A DNA stretch of 49,645 bases from Rubrivivax sp. (GCA_004210455.1 SEFA01000044.1:1-49645), one strand, 5' to 3'; positions 1 to 9,020 are shown, counted from the first letter of the stretch. Translations and numbers: made by a program. Notes: generated from the letters alone by a model not told the origin.

Positions 1-40
1 TTCAGTCCGCTCCCCCCGCGCCGGCCGCCCAGCGCCCGGC

Positions 41-2281
41 GTGCGCCGCTTCGCCCTGGCGCCGCTGCTGCTGCCCTGCCTGGCCGCGATGCAGGCGATG
101 CCCGCCTGGAGCCAGTCCGCCACGCCCGCCGCGCCGGCCGCCTCCGCGGCGGCGGCGGCGGCACCGGTCGAGAAGGACAACGAGCGCGCCGCGGTCAAGG
201 CGGAGAAGCTGGAAGTCGTGACCGTCACCGCCACGCGCCGCCGCGAACCGCTGCGGGACGTGCCGTTGCGTGTCGAGACCATCAGCACCGAAGGCCTGGA
301 GCGCTCCGGCGCCGGCTCGCTGGTCGACTACGTCGGCAACCTGCCCGGCGTGGACGTGAGCAGCGACGGCGGTCCCGGTCGCGGCCAGGTCAGCATCCGC
401 GGCGTCAACGTGGGCAGCGCGGGCACGGCGACGGTCGGCACCTATGTGGACGAAGTGGCCTACGGCTCCAGCACCGCCTTCGGCGGCGCCGCTGTCGCCG
501 CGCTCGACATGTCGCTGCTGGACCTGCACCACATCGAGCTGCTGCGCGGCCCGCAGGGCACGCTCTACGGCGCCGGCGCCATGGGCGGCCTGCTGAAGTA
601 CGTCACCAACGAGCCCGACACCCTGGAGTTCTCCGGCAAGGTCGGCTTCGGCGTGCGCGGCATCAAGGGCGGCGCGCTGGGGCACACCGAGAACGCGGTC
701 GTGAACGTGCCGCTCAGCGCCGGCGTCGCCGCGTTGCGCGTGGCGGCGTTCAACGACCACGACGGCGGCTACATCAAGGCCTCGGGCCTGGCGCCGGGCA
801 AGCACGTCAACGACGGCGACACGCGCGGCGGACGGGTCGCGCTGCTGCTGGAGCCGATGTCCAAGATGAAGATCCGCCTCTCCGCGGTCGACCAGAAGAT
901 CGAGCGCGACGGCACCGGCGTGGTCCAGTACGACGTGGCCACCGGTCAGCCGATCCACGGCGACCTGACGCACGACCTGTCGATCTCCGAGCCCTACAGC
1001 ATCCGCACGCGGCTGCTGTCCGCCGACGTCGACTACGACTTCGGCTGGGCGCGCCTGAACGCCATCGTCTCCAGCCAGCGCTTCAACGGCGACACGCTGC
1101 TCGACGCCACCGAGATCCTCGGCGGCGGCGCCTTCGACTTCGTCCAGCTGGACAACCGCACCAGGCTGCGCAAGGAAACGCAGGAGTTGCGCCTGACCTC
1201 GGCGCGCGGCACCATCGAATGGCTGGTCGGGCTGTATCACAACAAGGAGCGCAACAACTACAACCAGCGCCTGTGGGGCCTGCCCACCGGCGCGGACGCG
1301 GACATGGAGCTGGTGCGCGTCGGCCAGCCCGCGAGCTACGAAGAGAACGCCGTCTACGGCGACGTGACCTGGAACCCGACCTCGGCGCTGTCCTTCACGC
1401 TGGGCGCGCGCGTGGCCCGCAACAAGCAGGCCTACGAGACGCTGACCAACGACGTGCCCGACTTCGAGACGCCGGCCACGTCCAAGGACCGTTCGAACAC
1501 CTACCTCGCGACGGGACGTTATTCGCTCGACAAGCAGAGCAGCGTCTACGTGCGCGCCGCCAGCGGCTACCGCCCCGGCGGCCCGAACCCGCAGGCCATC
1601 GACGAGAACGGCCAGGTCATCCCGGGCGCGCCGACCTCCTTCGAGGCCGACACCCTGTGGAGCTACGAGGCCGGCTACAAGGCCGACCTGCTCGACCGGC
1701 GGCTGTCGCTGGAGGTGGCGCTCTTCGACATCCGCTGGAGCAAGCTGCAACAGCCGCTGGCCTTCGGCGCGACGACCGTGATGGGCAACGCCGGCAAGGC
1801 CGAGGTCAAGGGCCTGGAGCTGGCATCGCGCTATGCGATCAACGACGACTGGCGCCTGGAAGGCAACCTGGCCTGGACCGACGGCAAGCTCAAGGAGGAC
1901 GCGCCCGCGCTCGGTCCGTCCGGCGCGCGGCTGCCCAACTCCGCCAAGCTGTCCGTGTCGCTGGGCGCGCGTTACGCGTTCGCGCTGGCCGGCAAGCCGT
2001 CCTATGCGAGCCTGCAGGTGCGGCACGTCGGCAAGCGCAACGCCGGCTTCGACAGCGAGACGACCTCCATCCCCAATTTCGTGATGCCGGCCTACACGCT
2101 GGTCGACGCGCAGTGGGGCATGGACTTCGGCGCGTGGCAACTGTCGGCCTTCGTCCGCAACCTGACCGACAAGCGCGCGATCCTCGGCGCCGACACCGCG
2201 CTCACCGCCTTCGGCGGTCCGCTGCGCGCGACGCCGGCGCAGCCGCGCACGATCGGCGCCTCGGTCACCTACAACTTCTGA
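41..2281 (+). CDS. TonB-dependent outer-membrane receptor
   Basis: Outer-membrane beta-barrel receptor that imports a bound ligand using TonB/ExbBD energy. The 746-residue frame opens with a signal-peptide-like segment ending near AWSQS (residue 26), followed by an Ala/Pro linker. A TonB-box-like LEVVTVTAT lies near residues 57-65. A plug domain follows with the typical LRDVPLRVETI, LPGVDV, RGPQGTLYG and GGLLKYVTNEP motifs, then a long barrel with alternating strands and a C-terminal aromatic residue (VTYNF). The GTG at 41 is the first start that gives a signal peptide. The frame is also open back to base 2 and no Shine-Dalgarno is visible, so the true start may lie before the window. It precedes two serine hydrolases and an M81 peptidase, with only 10 bases to the next gene, so a peptide-like or siderophore-like ligand is plausible. 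The ligand cannot be read from sequence. Confidence 0.93.
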   Translation: MRRFALAPLLLPCLAAMQAMPAWSQSATPAAPAASAAAAAAPVEKDNERAAVKAEKLEVVTVTATRRREPLRDVPLRVETISTEGLERSGAGSLVDYVGNLPGVDVSSDGGPGRGQVSIRGVNVGSAGTATVGTYVDEVAYGSSTAFGGAAVAALDMSLLDLHHIELLRGPQGTLYGAGAMGGLLKYVTNEPDTLEFSGKVGFGVRGIKGGALGHTENAVVNVPLSAGVAALRVAAFNDHDGGYIKASGLAPGKHVNDGDTRGGRVALLLEPMSKMKIRLSAVDQKIERDGTGVVQYDVATGQPIHGDLTHDLSISEPYSIRTRLLSADVDYDFGWARLNAIVSSQRFNGDTLLDATEILGGGAFDFVQLDNRTRLRKETQELRLTSARGTIEWLVGLYHNKERNNYNQRLWGLPTGADADMELVRVGQPASYEENAVYGDVTWNPTSALSFTLGARVARNKQAYETLTNDVPDFETPATSKDRSNTYLATGRYSLDKQSSVYVRAASGYRPGGPNPQAIDENGQVIPGAPTSFEADTLWSYEAGYKADLLDRRLSLEVALFDIRWSKLQQPLAFGATTVMGNAGKAEVKGLELASRYAINDDWRLEGNLAWTDGKLKEDAPALGPSGARLPNSAKLSVSLGARYAFALAGKPSYASLQVRHVGKRNAGFDSETTSIPNFVMPAYTLVDAQWGMDFGAWQLSAFVRNLTDKRAILGADTALTAFGGPLRATPAQPRTIGASVTYNF

Positions 2282-2291
2282 ACGCCGTCCC

Positions 2292-4301
2292 ATGAAGCCA
2301 CTGACTTTGCGCCTCGTCGCGCTGATGCTGGCCGCGTTCGGCGCCGCGCCGCACGCCTCCGCGCAGACGCCGACCACCACGCCCAAGTCGGCGCCGATCG
2401 CGCCGATCACCGCGACGGCACCGGCGTCGGCCGCCTCCGCCGCGGCGGCTGCCACCTCCCCTGCCACTGCCAAGGCATCCGCCCAGCCGATGACGCTGGC
2501 TGACACCCAAGCCTGGCTGGACGGGCTGATGCCCGCCGCGCTGAAGATGGCGCAGGTGCCGGGCGCCGTCGTCGTCATCGTGAAGGACGGCCAGCCGCTG
2601 ATCCAGAAAGGCTACGGCTACGCCGACTGGGACCGGCGCGTCCCCGTCGATGCGGAGCGCACGCTGTTCCGTCCCGGCTCCGTGTCCAAGCTGTTCACGT
2701 GGACGGCGGTGATGCAGCTGGTCGAGCAGGGCCGGCTCAACCTGGACGCCGACCTCAACCAGTACCTGGACTTCAAGATCCCGCAGTTCAACGGCAAGGC
2801 GATGACGCTGCGGCACGTGCTCACGCACACGACGGGCTTCGAGGAGACGGCGCGCGACCTGATCACCTATACCGGCAAGTCGCCCGACCTGGCGAAGGTG
2901 TTGAAGGATTACATCCCGCCCGCGCTCTACGAGCCGGGCGCGCGGCCGGGCTACTCGAACTACGCGACGGCGCTGGCCGGCTACATCGTGCAGCGCGTCA
3001 GCGGTCTGCCCTTCGACGACTACGTCGAGCAGAAGATCTTCACGCCGCTGGGCATGCGGCACGCGAGCTTCCGTCAGCCGCTCCCGCCGGCGCTGGCGCC
3101 GCTGATGTCGCAGGGCTATGAGAAACAGGGCGATCCGGGCAAGGGCTTCGAGATCGTCAGCCTGGCACCCGCCGGCAGCTTGTCGGCGACGGGCGCGGAC
3201 ATGGGACGCTTCATGCAGGCCTTCCTGCAGCAGGGGCAGCTCGGCGACGCGCGCCTCCTGAAGCCCGAGACCGTGAAGCAGATGCACGGGCAGCTGACGA
3301 AGCCGATGCCGGACCTGCTCGGCATCGGGCTGGGCTTCTACCAGCACGACATCAACGGCCATCGCGTCGTCGGCCACGGCGGCGACACCATCCTCTTCCA
3401 CACCGACCTGCTGCTGTTCGTCGACGACGGCATCGGGCTCTACATCTCGGTCAACTCGCCGGGCAAGGACGGCCAGGGCAAGTGGTTGCGCGACCGCGTG
3501 CTGGAGTCCTTCGCCGACCGCTACCTGCCGGACGCCCGCCCGGCGACGGCGCGCCAGGTCGACGACGCCACCGCGAAGCAGCATGCGCGGCAACTCGCAG
3601 GGTCGTACCAGAGCACGCGTCGGGAGGACTCGACCTTCTTCTCGCTGCTGCCGTTGCTGAGCCCGCTGAAGGTGGAGGCGCTGGACGACGGCCGCGTGGC
3701 GCTGGAACTCGCGGGCTCGCGCAGCGTGTTCCGCGAGGTCAAGCCGTATCTGTGGGAAGAGGAGCACGGCAAGCGCCGCCTGCAGGCCATCGTCGAGAAC
3801 GGCCGCGTGGTTCGATGGGGTCTGGAGCCCTACGTCTTCGCCTTCGTGTTCGAGCCGGTGCCGGCGCTGTCGAGCGGCCTGGCCCTGCTGTTGGTCGGGC
3901 TCGCGCTGGTGAGCCTGCTGCTCACGGCGCTGCTGTGGCCGGTCGCCGCGGTGCTGCGGCGCAGGCACGGCGTCGCGGCGCCGGGCCGTCCGTTGCTCGC
4001 GGTGCGCATCGCCAGCGTCCTGGTCCTGCTGACGGTCGCGCTGTGGACGCTGGTGTTCACGCGCCTCGAAGGCGACGGCGACCTGAGCGTGGTCCTGCCC
4101 CTCGCGCAAGTCTTGACCCTGGTCGCGTTCATCGGCGGTTTGCTTGCCTCGCTGTGGCAGGCGAGGCTCGCCTTCCAGGGCGGCGGCGCGGGCGGCGGCA
4201 AGGGGGCCAAGGCGCTGGCCGTGGTCTGGGTGCTGGCCTTCGCGGTCCTGATCGTGATTGGTGCCGCCCACCACCTGATGAGTTTCAACCAGAACTTCTG
4301 A
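2292..4301 (+). CDS. Serine hydrolase, beta-lactamase/S12 family, with C-terminal membrane domain (copy 1)
   Basis: Secreted or membrane-tethered serine hydrolase of the class C beta-lactamase/D-aminopeptidase fold, 669 residues. A signal peptide (cleavage near ASAQ, residue 25) and an Ala/Pro-rich linker precede the catalytic domain at about residues 70-400. The nucleophile motif is S130-V-S-K133, the second motif Y221-S-N223, and H362-G-G364 stands where the KTG box is expected. After about residue 520 four hydrophobic helices follow, ending in SFNQNF. This extra membrane tail is absent from simple AmpC enzymes and suggests an inner-membrane protein with its active site in the periplasm. 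It sits 10 bases after the TonB receptor and is paralogous to the next gene. Substrate is unknown; peptide, D-amino-acid peptide or ester hydrolysis are all compatible with the fold. Confidence 0.9.
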   Translation: MKPLTLRLVALMLAAFGAAPHASAQTPTTTPKSAPIAPITATAPASAASAAAAATSPATAKASAQPMTLADTQAWLDGLMPAALKMAQVPGAVVVIVKDGQPLIQKGYGYADWDRRVPVDAERTLFRPGSVSKLFTWTAVMQLVEQGRLNLDADLNQYLDFKIPQFNGKAMTLRHVLTHTTGFEETARDLITYTGKSPDLAKVLKDYIPPALYEPGARPGYSNYATALAGYIVQRVSGLPFDDYVEQKIFTPLGMRHASFRQPLPPALAPLMSQGYEKQGDPGKGFEIVSLAPAGSLSATGADMGRFMQAFLQQGQLGDARLLKPETVKQMHGQLTKPMPDLLGIGLGFYQHDINGHRVVGHGGDTILFHTDLLLFVDDGIGLYISVNSPGKDGQGKWLRDRVLESFADRYLPDARPATARQVDDATAKQHARQLAGSYQSTRREDSTFFSLLPLLSPLKVEALDDGRVALELAGSRSVFREVKPYLWEEEHGKRRLQAIVENGRVVRWGLEPYVFAFVFEPVPALSSGLALLLVGLALVSLLLTALLWPVAAVLRRRHGVAAPGRPLLAVRIASVLVLLTVALWTLVFTRLEGDGDLSVVLPLAQVLTLVAFIGGLLASLWQARLAFQGGGAGGGKGAKALAVVWVLAFAVLIVIGAAHHLMSFNQNF

Positions 4302-4326
4302 CCCCGAGGCTCCCGGGATGGAGTCG

Positions 4327-4358
4327 AGGCGCGCCCACAAGGCGCGCCTGTTTCGCTT
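4327..4358 (+). terminator. Rho-independent-like terminator or attenuator between the two hydrolases
   Basis: A perfect 9-bp inverted repeat (AGGCGCGCC at 4327-4335, GGCGCGCCT at 4341-4349) with loop CACAA is followed by GTTTCGCTT. It lies in the 69-base gap between copy 1 and copy 2 and could reduce transcription into the second hydrolase and the M81 gene. The trailing T-run is short, so termination may be partial. Confidence 0.6.
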
Positions 4359-4370
4359 GAAGGATGCTCG

Positions 4371-6401
4371 ATGAACCCGATGAAGAGGGCCGGTCTCGCC
4401 GGCTTCGTGACCTTGGCGCTGGCGATGTCCGCGGCGTCGCTGTCTCACTCGCAGCCCAGCGGGCAGCCCGCGGCGATACCGCCCGAGAAGCCGCTCGCGC
4501 CCAAGGTCGCCGCCACGCCCGAGCCGCCGGCGCCGTCCGCTTCCGCGGCCCGCGCGGCCGCCGCGCTGACCGCCGCCGACCTCGAAGCCTGGCTGGACGG
4601 TCGCGTCGCGTACTCGCTCGAGGCGGGCGACATCGCGGGCGCCGTGGTGTCCGTGGTGAAGGACGGACAGGTGCTGTTCCAGAAAGGCTACGGCTACGCC
4701 GACGTGAAGGCCAAGGTGCCGATGAGCGCGGAGACCACGATGGTGCGGCCCGGCTCGACGTCCAAGCTGTTCACTTGGACGGCGGTGATGCAGCAGGTCC
4801 AGGCGGGCAAGCTGAATCTGGACCGCGACGTCAACGACTACCTCGACTTCAAGATCCCGCAGACCTTCGGCAAGCCGATCACGCTGCGGCATCTGATGAA
4901 CCACACCGCCGGTTTCGAGGAGGGCCTGAAGGACCTGCTCGCCTACGACCCGAAGCTCGCGCCGTCCAACGAGGACTACCTGAAGCAGCATCCGCGACCG
5001 ATGCTGTTCGCGCCCGGGCAGGCGCCGGGCTACTCCAACTACGGCGTCGCGCTGGCCGGCTACATCGTGCAGCGTGTCTCGGGCGAGCCCTTCGACGCCT
5101 ACGTCGACGGCCACATATTCCAGCCGCTGGGGATGCTGCATTCGACGACGGCGCAACCGCTGCCGGCGAAGTTCGCGCCTTTCATCGCCAAGGGGTATCG
5201 GCAGGCCAGCGATCCAGAGCCCTCCCCGTTCGAACTCGTCGTCACCGCGCCCGCGGGCAGCGGCAGCGCGACCGCGTCGGACATGGCGCGCTTCATGCTC
5301 GCCCACTTGCAGCAGGGCAGGTTCAACGGCCACGAGATGCTGAGTCCGGCCACCACCGCGCTGATGCACAGCCCGTCCGCGCAGGCGCGGCCCGGCTTCA
5401 ACGTGATGGCGCACGGCTTCTTCCGCGAGTTCCGCAACGGCCGCACGCTGCTCGGTCATGGCGGCGACACCGTCGTGTTCCATTCCGACCTGAGCCTGCT
5501 GCCGGACGAAGGCGTCGGGATCTTCGTGTCCTTCAACAGCCGGGGAAAGGACTCGGCGGTCTACCTCGCGCGCAAGGCGCTGATGGAGGGTTTCCTCGAC
5601 CGCTACTTCCCCGGCAAGCCGGTCGTCGACGCGCCGGTGCTGGCGTCCGCGACCAAGGACGCGCAACTGATCGCGGGGCGTTACCAGACCTCGCGCCGCG
5701 TCGAGCATGGTTTCCTCAGCGCGCTGTACCTCATGAACCAGACGGTGATCGCCGCCAATCCCGACGGCACCATCCTGGCGCCTTCGGGCCCGACCGGCGA
5801 GATGGCGACCTTCCGCGAAGTGGCGCCGCAGCTGTGGCGCAAGCAGGGCGCGATGCAGGAACTCGCGCTCGTCGAGGTGGACGGCGTGAAGACCGTGATC
5901 GACAGCGAGAACCCTGTCTCCGTGTTGCAGGAAGCGCCCTTCCTCCGCTCCGCGCCCTTGACGCTGAGCATCCTGGGACTGTCGCTGCTGGTGCTGGCGA
6001 GCGCGCTCGCGGCCTGGCCGCTGGGCGCGCTGCTGCGGCGCGCGGATCGCGCCACCAGCGGCGCGTCGCCCGCGCTGCACAAGCTGCGCCGCTGGCAGCG
6101 CATCGCGGTCGTCGTCGACCTCGTCTGGGTCGGGGCGTGGCTGGTGCTCATCATGCCGGTGCTCAGCACCGACCTGGCCCTCTACAACGGCGGCAACGAC
6201 TGGCTGTTCGGCCTGATGCAGCTGAGCGGCGTGTTCGCGATCGCCGCGGCGCTGGTCGGCGCGTGGGTCGCCTGGAAGCTGTTCCGCGTCGACGCCACGC
6301 GCCTGTCGAGAGCCTGGAGCGTGCTGGTCGCGATGGCCCTGGCGGGCATGGTCTGGATCGGCGTCGTCGGCCAGCTGATGAGCCTCAACCTCAACTACTG
6401 A
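4371..6401 (+). CDS. Serine hydrolase, beta-lactamase/S12 family, with C-terminal membrane domain (copy 2)
   Basis: Second serine hydrolase, 676 residues, clearly a tandem duplicate of the preceding gene. It has the same order of signal peptide, Ala/Pro linker, catalytic domain and four C-terminal membrane helices, and it ends in a matching SLNLNY tail. Catalytic motifs are S129-T-S-K132, Y221-S-N223 and a GHGGDT box. Long stretches match copy 1, for example KLFTWTAVMQ and YLDFKIPQ, but linkers and membrane segments have diverged, so this is not a recent duplication. AAGGATG precedes the ATG at 4371; an in-frame ATG at 4380 is an alternative. The 3' end is directly followed by the M81 peptidase. 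Substrate is not deducible. Confidence 0.9.
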   Translation: MNPMKRAGLAGFVTLALAMSAASLSHSQPSGQPAAIPPEKPLAPKVAATPEPPAPSASAARAAAALTAADLEAWLDGRVAYSLEAGDIAGAVVSVVKDGQVLFQKGYGYADVKAKVPMSAETTMVRPGSTSKLFTWTAVMQQVQAGKLNLDRDVNDYLDFKIPQTFGKPITLRHLMNHTAGFEEGLKDLLAYDPKLAPSNEDYLKQHPRPMLFAPGQAPGYSNYGVALAGYIVQRVSGEPFDAYVDGHIFQPLGMLHSTTAQPLPAKFAPFIAKGYRQASDPEPSPFELVVTAPAGSGSATASDMARFMLAHLQQGRFNGHEMLSPATTALMHSPSAQARPGFNVMAHGFFREFRNGRTLLGHGGDTVVFHSDLSLLPDEGVGIFVSFNSRGKDSAVYLARKALMEGFLDRYFPGKPVVDAPVLASATKDAQLIAGRYQTSRRVEHGFLSALYLMNQTVIAANPDGTILAPSGPTGEMATFREVAPQLWRKQGAMQELALVEVDGVKTVIDSENPVSVLQEAPFLRSAPLTLSILGLSLLVLASALAAWPLGALLRRADRATSGASPALHKLRRWQRIAVVVDLVWVGAWLVLIMPVLSTDLALYNGGNDWLFGLMQLSGVFAIAAALVGAWVAWKLFRVDATRLSRAWSVLVAMALAGMVWIGVVGQLMSLNLNY

Positions 6402-6442
6402 GCATGCACACGCCTGCCCTCGCCATGAGCACGGAACGATCC

Positions 6443-7906
6443 ATGAAGTTCTTCATCGCCCACCTCGCCACCGAGACCAACACCTTCGCGCCGGCGCCGA
6501 CGGGGCTGGGCGGCTTCGAGGAATACGGGATCTTCCACGGCGACGCCAGTCGGCGCGACCCCGGGGGCACAGGCGCCTTCATGCGCTTCCTGCGCGACCT
6601 GATCGAGTCGGAAGGTCACGAGGTCGCCGAGAGTCTTTGCGCCATCGCGCAGCCGTCAGGTCGCACGGTGCGGCATGTCTACGAAGCGCTGCGCGACGAG
6701 ATCCTCGCCGACCTGCGCGCGGCGATGCCGGTCGATGCGGTGCAGCTGCTGCTGCACGGCGCGATGTCTGCAGAGGGGTATGACGATTGCGAAGGCGATC
6801 TCGCCGCGCATATCCGCGAGGTCGTGGGGCCGGACGTCCCGATCGGGCTGGAGCTCGATCTCCACTGCCATCTCACGGCGCTGATGCAGCGTTCGGCGAC
6901 TGCGATCGTGGCGTTCAAGGAGTACCCGCACATCGACGCGGAGCCCCGCGGGCGCGAGCTGTACCGGATCCTCGTCGACACGGCCGCAGGCCGCGTACGC
7001 CCGGTCACGGCGACCGTCGATTGCAAGATGGTCGGACTCTGGCACACGACGCGTGAGCCGATGCAGTCCTTCGTCGCGCGCATGCAGGCGCTTGAGCGCG
7101 AACCGCGCGTGCTGTCGGTGTCGCTCGGCCACGGCTTCCCCTGGGGCGACGTGCCGGAGGCCGGCGCGAAACTCTGGGTCGTGACCGACAACGACGCCGC
7201 GCTGGCGCGCTCACTCGCGGAACAACTGGGGCGCGAGCTCTGGGAGATGCGCGAGGCGATCGGCCCTGAACTGATCGACGTCGACGGCGCGCTTGACCGC
7301 GCGCTGGCGCTGCGAGAAGGCCCGGTGGTGCTGGCCGACATCGCCGACAACCCCGGCGGCGGCGCGCCGTGCGACAGCACCTTCATCCTGCGCCGCATCG
7401 TCCAGCGCGGCATTGGCAACGTGATCGTCGGCGCCTTGTGGGACTTGGGCGCGGTGCACATCTGCCGTGACGCGGGCGTCGGCGCGGAACTCGACCTGCG
7501 CATCGGCGGCAAGTGCGGACCGGCCTCCGGCGATCCGCTGGACCTGCGGGTGGTGGTGCGCGCGGTGGTCGAGGACCACACGCAGTCGGCGCTGGGAACG
7601 CGCGAGCGGCTCGGCACCTGCGTGCGCGTCGAGGCGGCCAACGGCGTGCACATCGTGCTCTGCTCGATCCGCACGCAGACCTACGGCACGGACGCGTTCA
7701 CCGGGCTGGGCCTGACGCTGGAGAACAAGGCGCTGATCGTGGTGAAGTCGACGCAACACTTCCACGCCGAGTTCGCGCCCATCGCCAAGGCCGTGCTCTA
7801 CGTCACCACGCCAGGCGCGATGAACTGCGATTTCGCGCGCACGCCCTATCGGCTGAGGTCGCTGGACTACTGGCCGAGGGTGGCGGATCCGCACGGGTTC
7901 GGTTGA
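6443..7906 (+). CDS. M81 family metallopeptidase (MlrC/microcystinase-C-like)
   Basis: Zinc-type hydrolase of peptidase family M81, 487 residues, the usual length of the family. It begins with the family-typical motif ATETNTFAP (residues 9-17) and carries LLHGAMSAEG (103-112) and D139-L-H141 in a DLHCHLT block, with H163 in EYPHID. These are the kind of His/Asp positions expected to bind metal. In MlrC the family cleaves linearised microcystin fragments; other members act on unknown peptides. I chose the ATG at 6443 because GGAA lies about 7 bases upstream and the family N-terminus starts there; in-frame ATGs at 6404 and 6425 are possible. No signal peptide is visible, so it is probably cytosolic and would act after import. 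It follows the second hydrolase closely and probably shares its transcript. Confidence 0.88.
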   Translation: MKFFIAHLATETNTFAPAPTGLGGFEEYGIFHGDASRRDPGGTGAFMRFLRDLIESEGHEVAESLCAIAQPSGRTVRHVYEALRDEILADLRAAMPVDAVQLLLHGAMSAEGYDDCEGDLAAHIREVVGPDVPIGLELDLHCHLTALMQRSATAIVAFKEYPHIDAEPRGRELYRILVDTAAGRVRPVTATVDCKMVGLWHTTREPMQSFVARMQALEREPRVLSVSLGHGFPWGDVPEAGAKLWVVTDNDAALARSLAEQLGRELWEMREAIGPELIDVDGALDRALALREGPVVLADIADNPGGGAPCDSTFILRRIVQRGIGNVIVGALWDLGAVHICRDAGVGAELDLRIGGKCGPASGDPLDLRVVVRAVVEDHTQSALGTRERLGTCVRVEAANGVHIVLCSIRTQTYGTDAFTGLGLTLENKALIVVKSTQHFHAEFAPIAKAVLYVTTPGAMNCDFARTPYRLRSLDYWPRVADPHGFG

Positions 7907-7934
7907 CGTCGCCGTCCGGCGAGAATGCCCTCCC

Positions 7935-8180
7935 ATGGCACAAGGCAAACGCATCTCCGTGGACATCGACGACGGCGCTCTTGAGGCGATCAAGGCGCTG
8001 GGCATAGCGGCAAAGGCCGCGCGCACGGCTGCCGGCGAGAGTCAGGGCGCGGCAGGTGCGCGGCTGGGCGTCCACGTCCAGACCATCGCGCGCATCGAGT
8101 CCGGCGAACCCGGCGTCGCGATCGGGCATGTCTTTGGGATGCTGGCGTTGTACGGGATCAGGCCGGGACTGCCGGGCTGA
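7935..8180 (+). CDS. Small XRE-type helix-turn-helix regulator
   Basis: An 81-residue DNA-binding protein. After a short N-terminal arm the helix-turn-helix spans roughly residues 25-75, with the recognition segment LGVHVQTIARIESGEPG, as in Cro/C1 and HipB-type proteins. It lies 28 bases after the M81 gene on the same strand. Such small XRE proteins are often antitoxins, but no HipA or other toxin is next to it; the next gene is an unrelated 50-residue protein. It may instead regulate the upstream cluster; nothing in the sequence decides this. Confidence 0.75.
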   Translation: MAQGKRISVDIDDGALEAIKALGIAAKAARTAAGESQGAAGARLGVHVQTIARIESGEPGVAIGHVFGMLALYGIRPGLPG

Positions 8181-8277
8181 TCAGTTCAATGCTTGCTCCC
8201 GCCCCAGTGGCAGGAAGGGTCCCGGCAGTAGTAGAGTGCGCCATCACGACCCTGAACCACCAGAAGGAAACCGAGCC

Positions 8278-8430
8278 ATGGCAAAAGGCGAGCAACGCAA
8301 CGACAAGGCTAACAAGAAGCCCAAGAAGGACACCAGCACGCCGAAGGAGTCGTCCTCCGTCTCCACCCGGCCGGTCGCGCCGATGACGGCCGTGATGCCC
8401 AAGGGCAAGCTGAAGAACAAGCCGGCCTGA
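8278..8430 (+). CDS. Small lysine-rich protein of unknown function
   Basis: A 50-residue, strongly basic protein starting MAKGEQRNDKANKKPKK and ending GKLKNKPA, with no cysteine or aromatic residues and low complexity. A good ribosome-binding site (AAGGAAA) lies upstream of the ATG at 8278. Similar short proteins beginning MAKG.QR.NKE..KPKK occur, to my recollection, in Burkholderiales, always uncharacterised. It is followed by a strong bidirectional terminator, which supports it being a transcribed gene. It is probably disordered; a nucleic-acid-binding role would be a guess. Confidence 0.6.
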   Translation: MAKGEQRNDKANKKPKKDTSTPKESSSVSTRPVAPMTAVMPKGKLKNKPA

Positions 8431-8468
8431 TTCCCGTTTCGTCCGGAATCCACGATCCGGCAATGAAA

Positions 8469-8500
8469 AACGCCGGCGGGACGCGAGTCCCGCCGGCGTT
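8469..8500. terminator. Bidirectional rho-independent terminator
   Basis: A 14-bp perfect inverted repeat (8469-8482 with 8487-8500), GCGA loop, A-run on the left (AAAAA at 8466-8470) and TTCTCATT on the right. It sits between the convergent small basic protein gene and the csbD-like gene and can end transcripts from both. Confidence 0.85.
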
Positions 8501-8518
8501 CTCATTGGCGCCTGGCGA

Positions 8519-8701
8519 TCAGTGCTTGCCTGCGTCCTTGGCCGCTTCCTTCACGTCGCCGTAGGCCTTCTGGGCCTTGCCGTCGACCTGCTTGGCCAGG
8601 CCCTTGGCCTGCTGTTCGGTGCTGCCGACGACCTCACCGGTCTTCTGTTGCACCTTGCCTGCTGCGTCCTTGACGGCGCCCTTCACTTGGTCCTTGTTCA
8701 T
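8519..8701 (-). CDS. CsbD family stress protein
   Basis: A 60-residue hydrophilic protein starting MNKDQVKGAVKDAAGKVQ, the diagnostic start of the CsbD/YjbJ family. It has few hydrophobic residues and repeated Lys/Ala/Gln/Gly heptad-like segments. Family members are abundant under general stress and their biochemical role is unknown. GGAG lies 6 bases upstream of the ATG on the minus strand. It is monocistronic, with a terminator downstream and a 319-base gap upstream. Confidence 0.9.
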   Translation of the reverse strand: MNKDQVKGAVKDAAGKVQQKTGEVVGSTEQQAKGLAKQVDGKAQKAYGDVKEAAKDAGKH

Positions 8702-9020
8702 CGTCTACTCCATAAAGTTACTGCGTATCTCGCAGGGTGCGATGGCACGGAGTTCATCCTAGGCGCGGCGCGTTCCGGCGCGTGAAGGCGGGCGACGCGT
8801 CCTGCCGTCGGCGTGGTCCTACAGGACCTGGCCACAAAACGACGCGCCGCGAACAAGTCATGCACACGCCGTTCACAACCCGTCGCATGCGGGGGCGAAC
8901 TTGTGGCACCGGAGCATTGTTGGCACCCGTTGCCATGTGAAGGCAGCGCCGGGCCCCTTTGTCGACGCACGCCGATTCAGAAGAGTCACCTCGTCATCAC
9001 TTCATCTGAACGAGGCCACC
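8702..9020. other. Gene-free gap between csbD-like and tautomerase genes
   Basis: The 319 bases separate two divergent genes and must hold both promoters. I found no convincing -35/-10 pair, no long inverted repeat and no frame with a recognisable product. CGAGG just before 9021 can serve as the tautomerase ribosome-binding site. Confidence 0.5.

Noticed and set aside
2-6080. Very long open antisense frames opposite the TonB receptor and hydrolase genes
   Set aside because: They are Arg/Gly/Ala/Val/Gln-rich with no recognisable family. They arise from the high GC content opposite well-supported genes.
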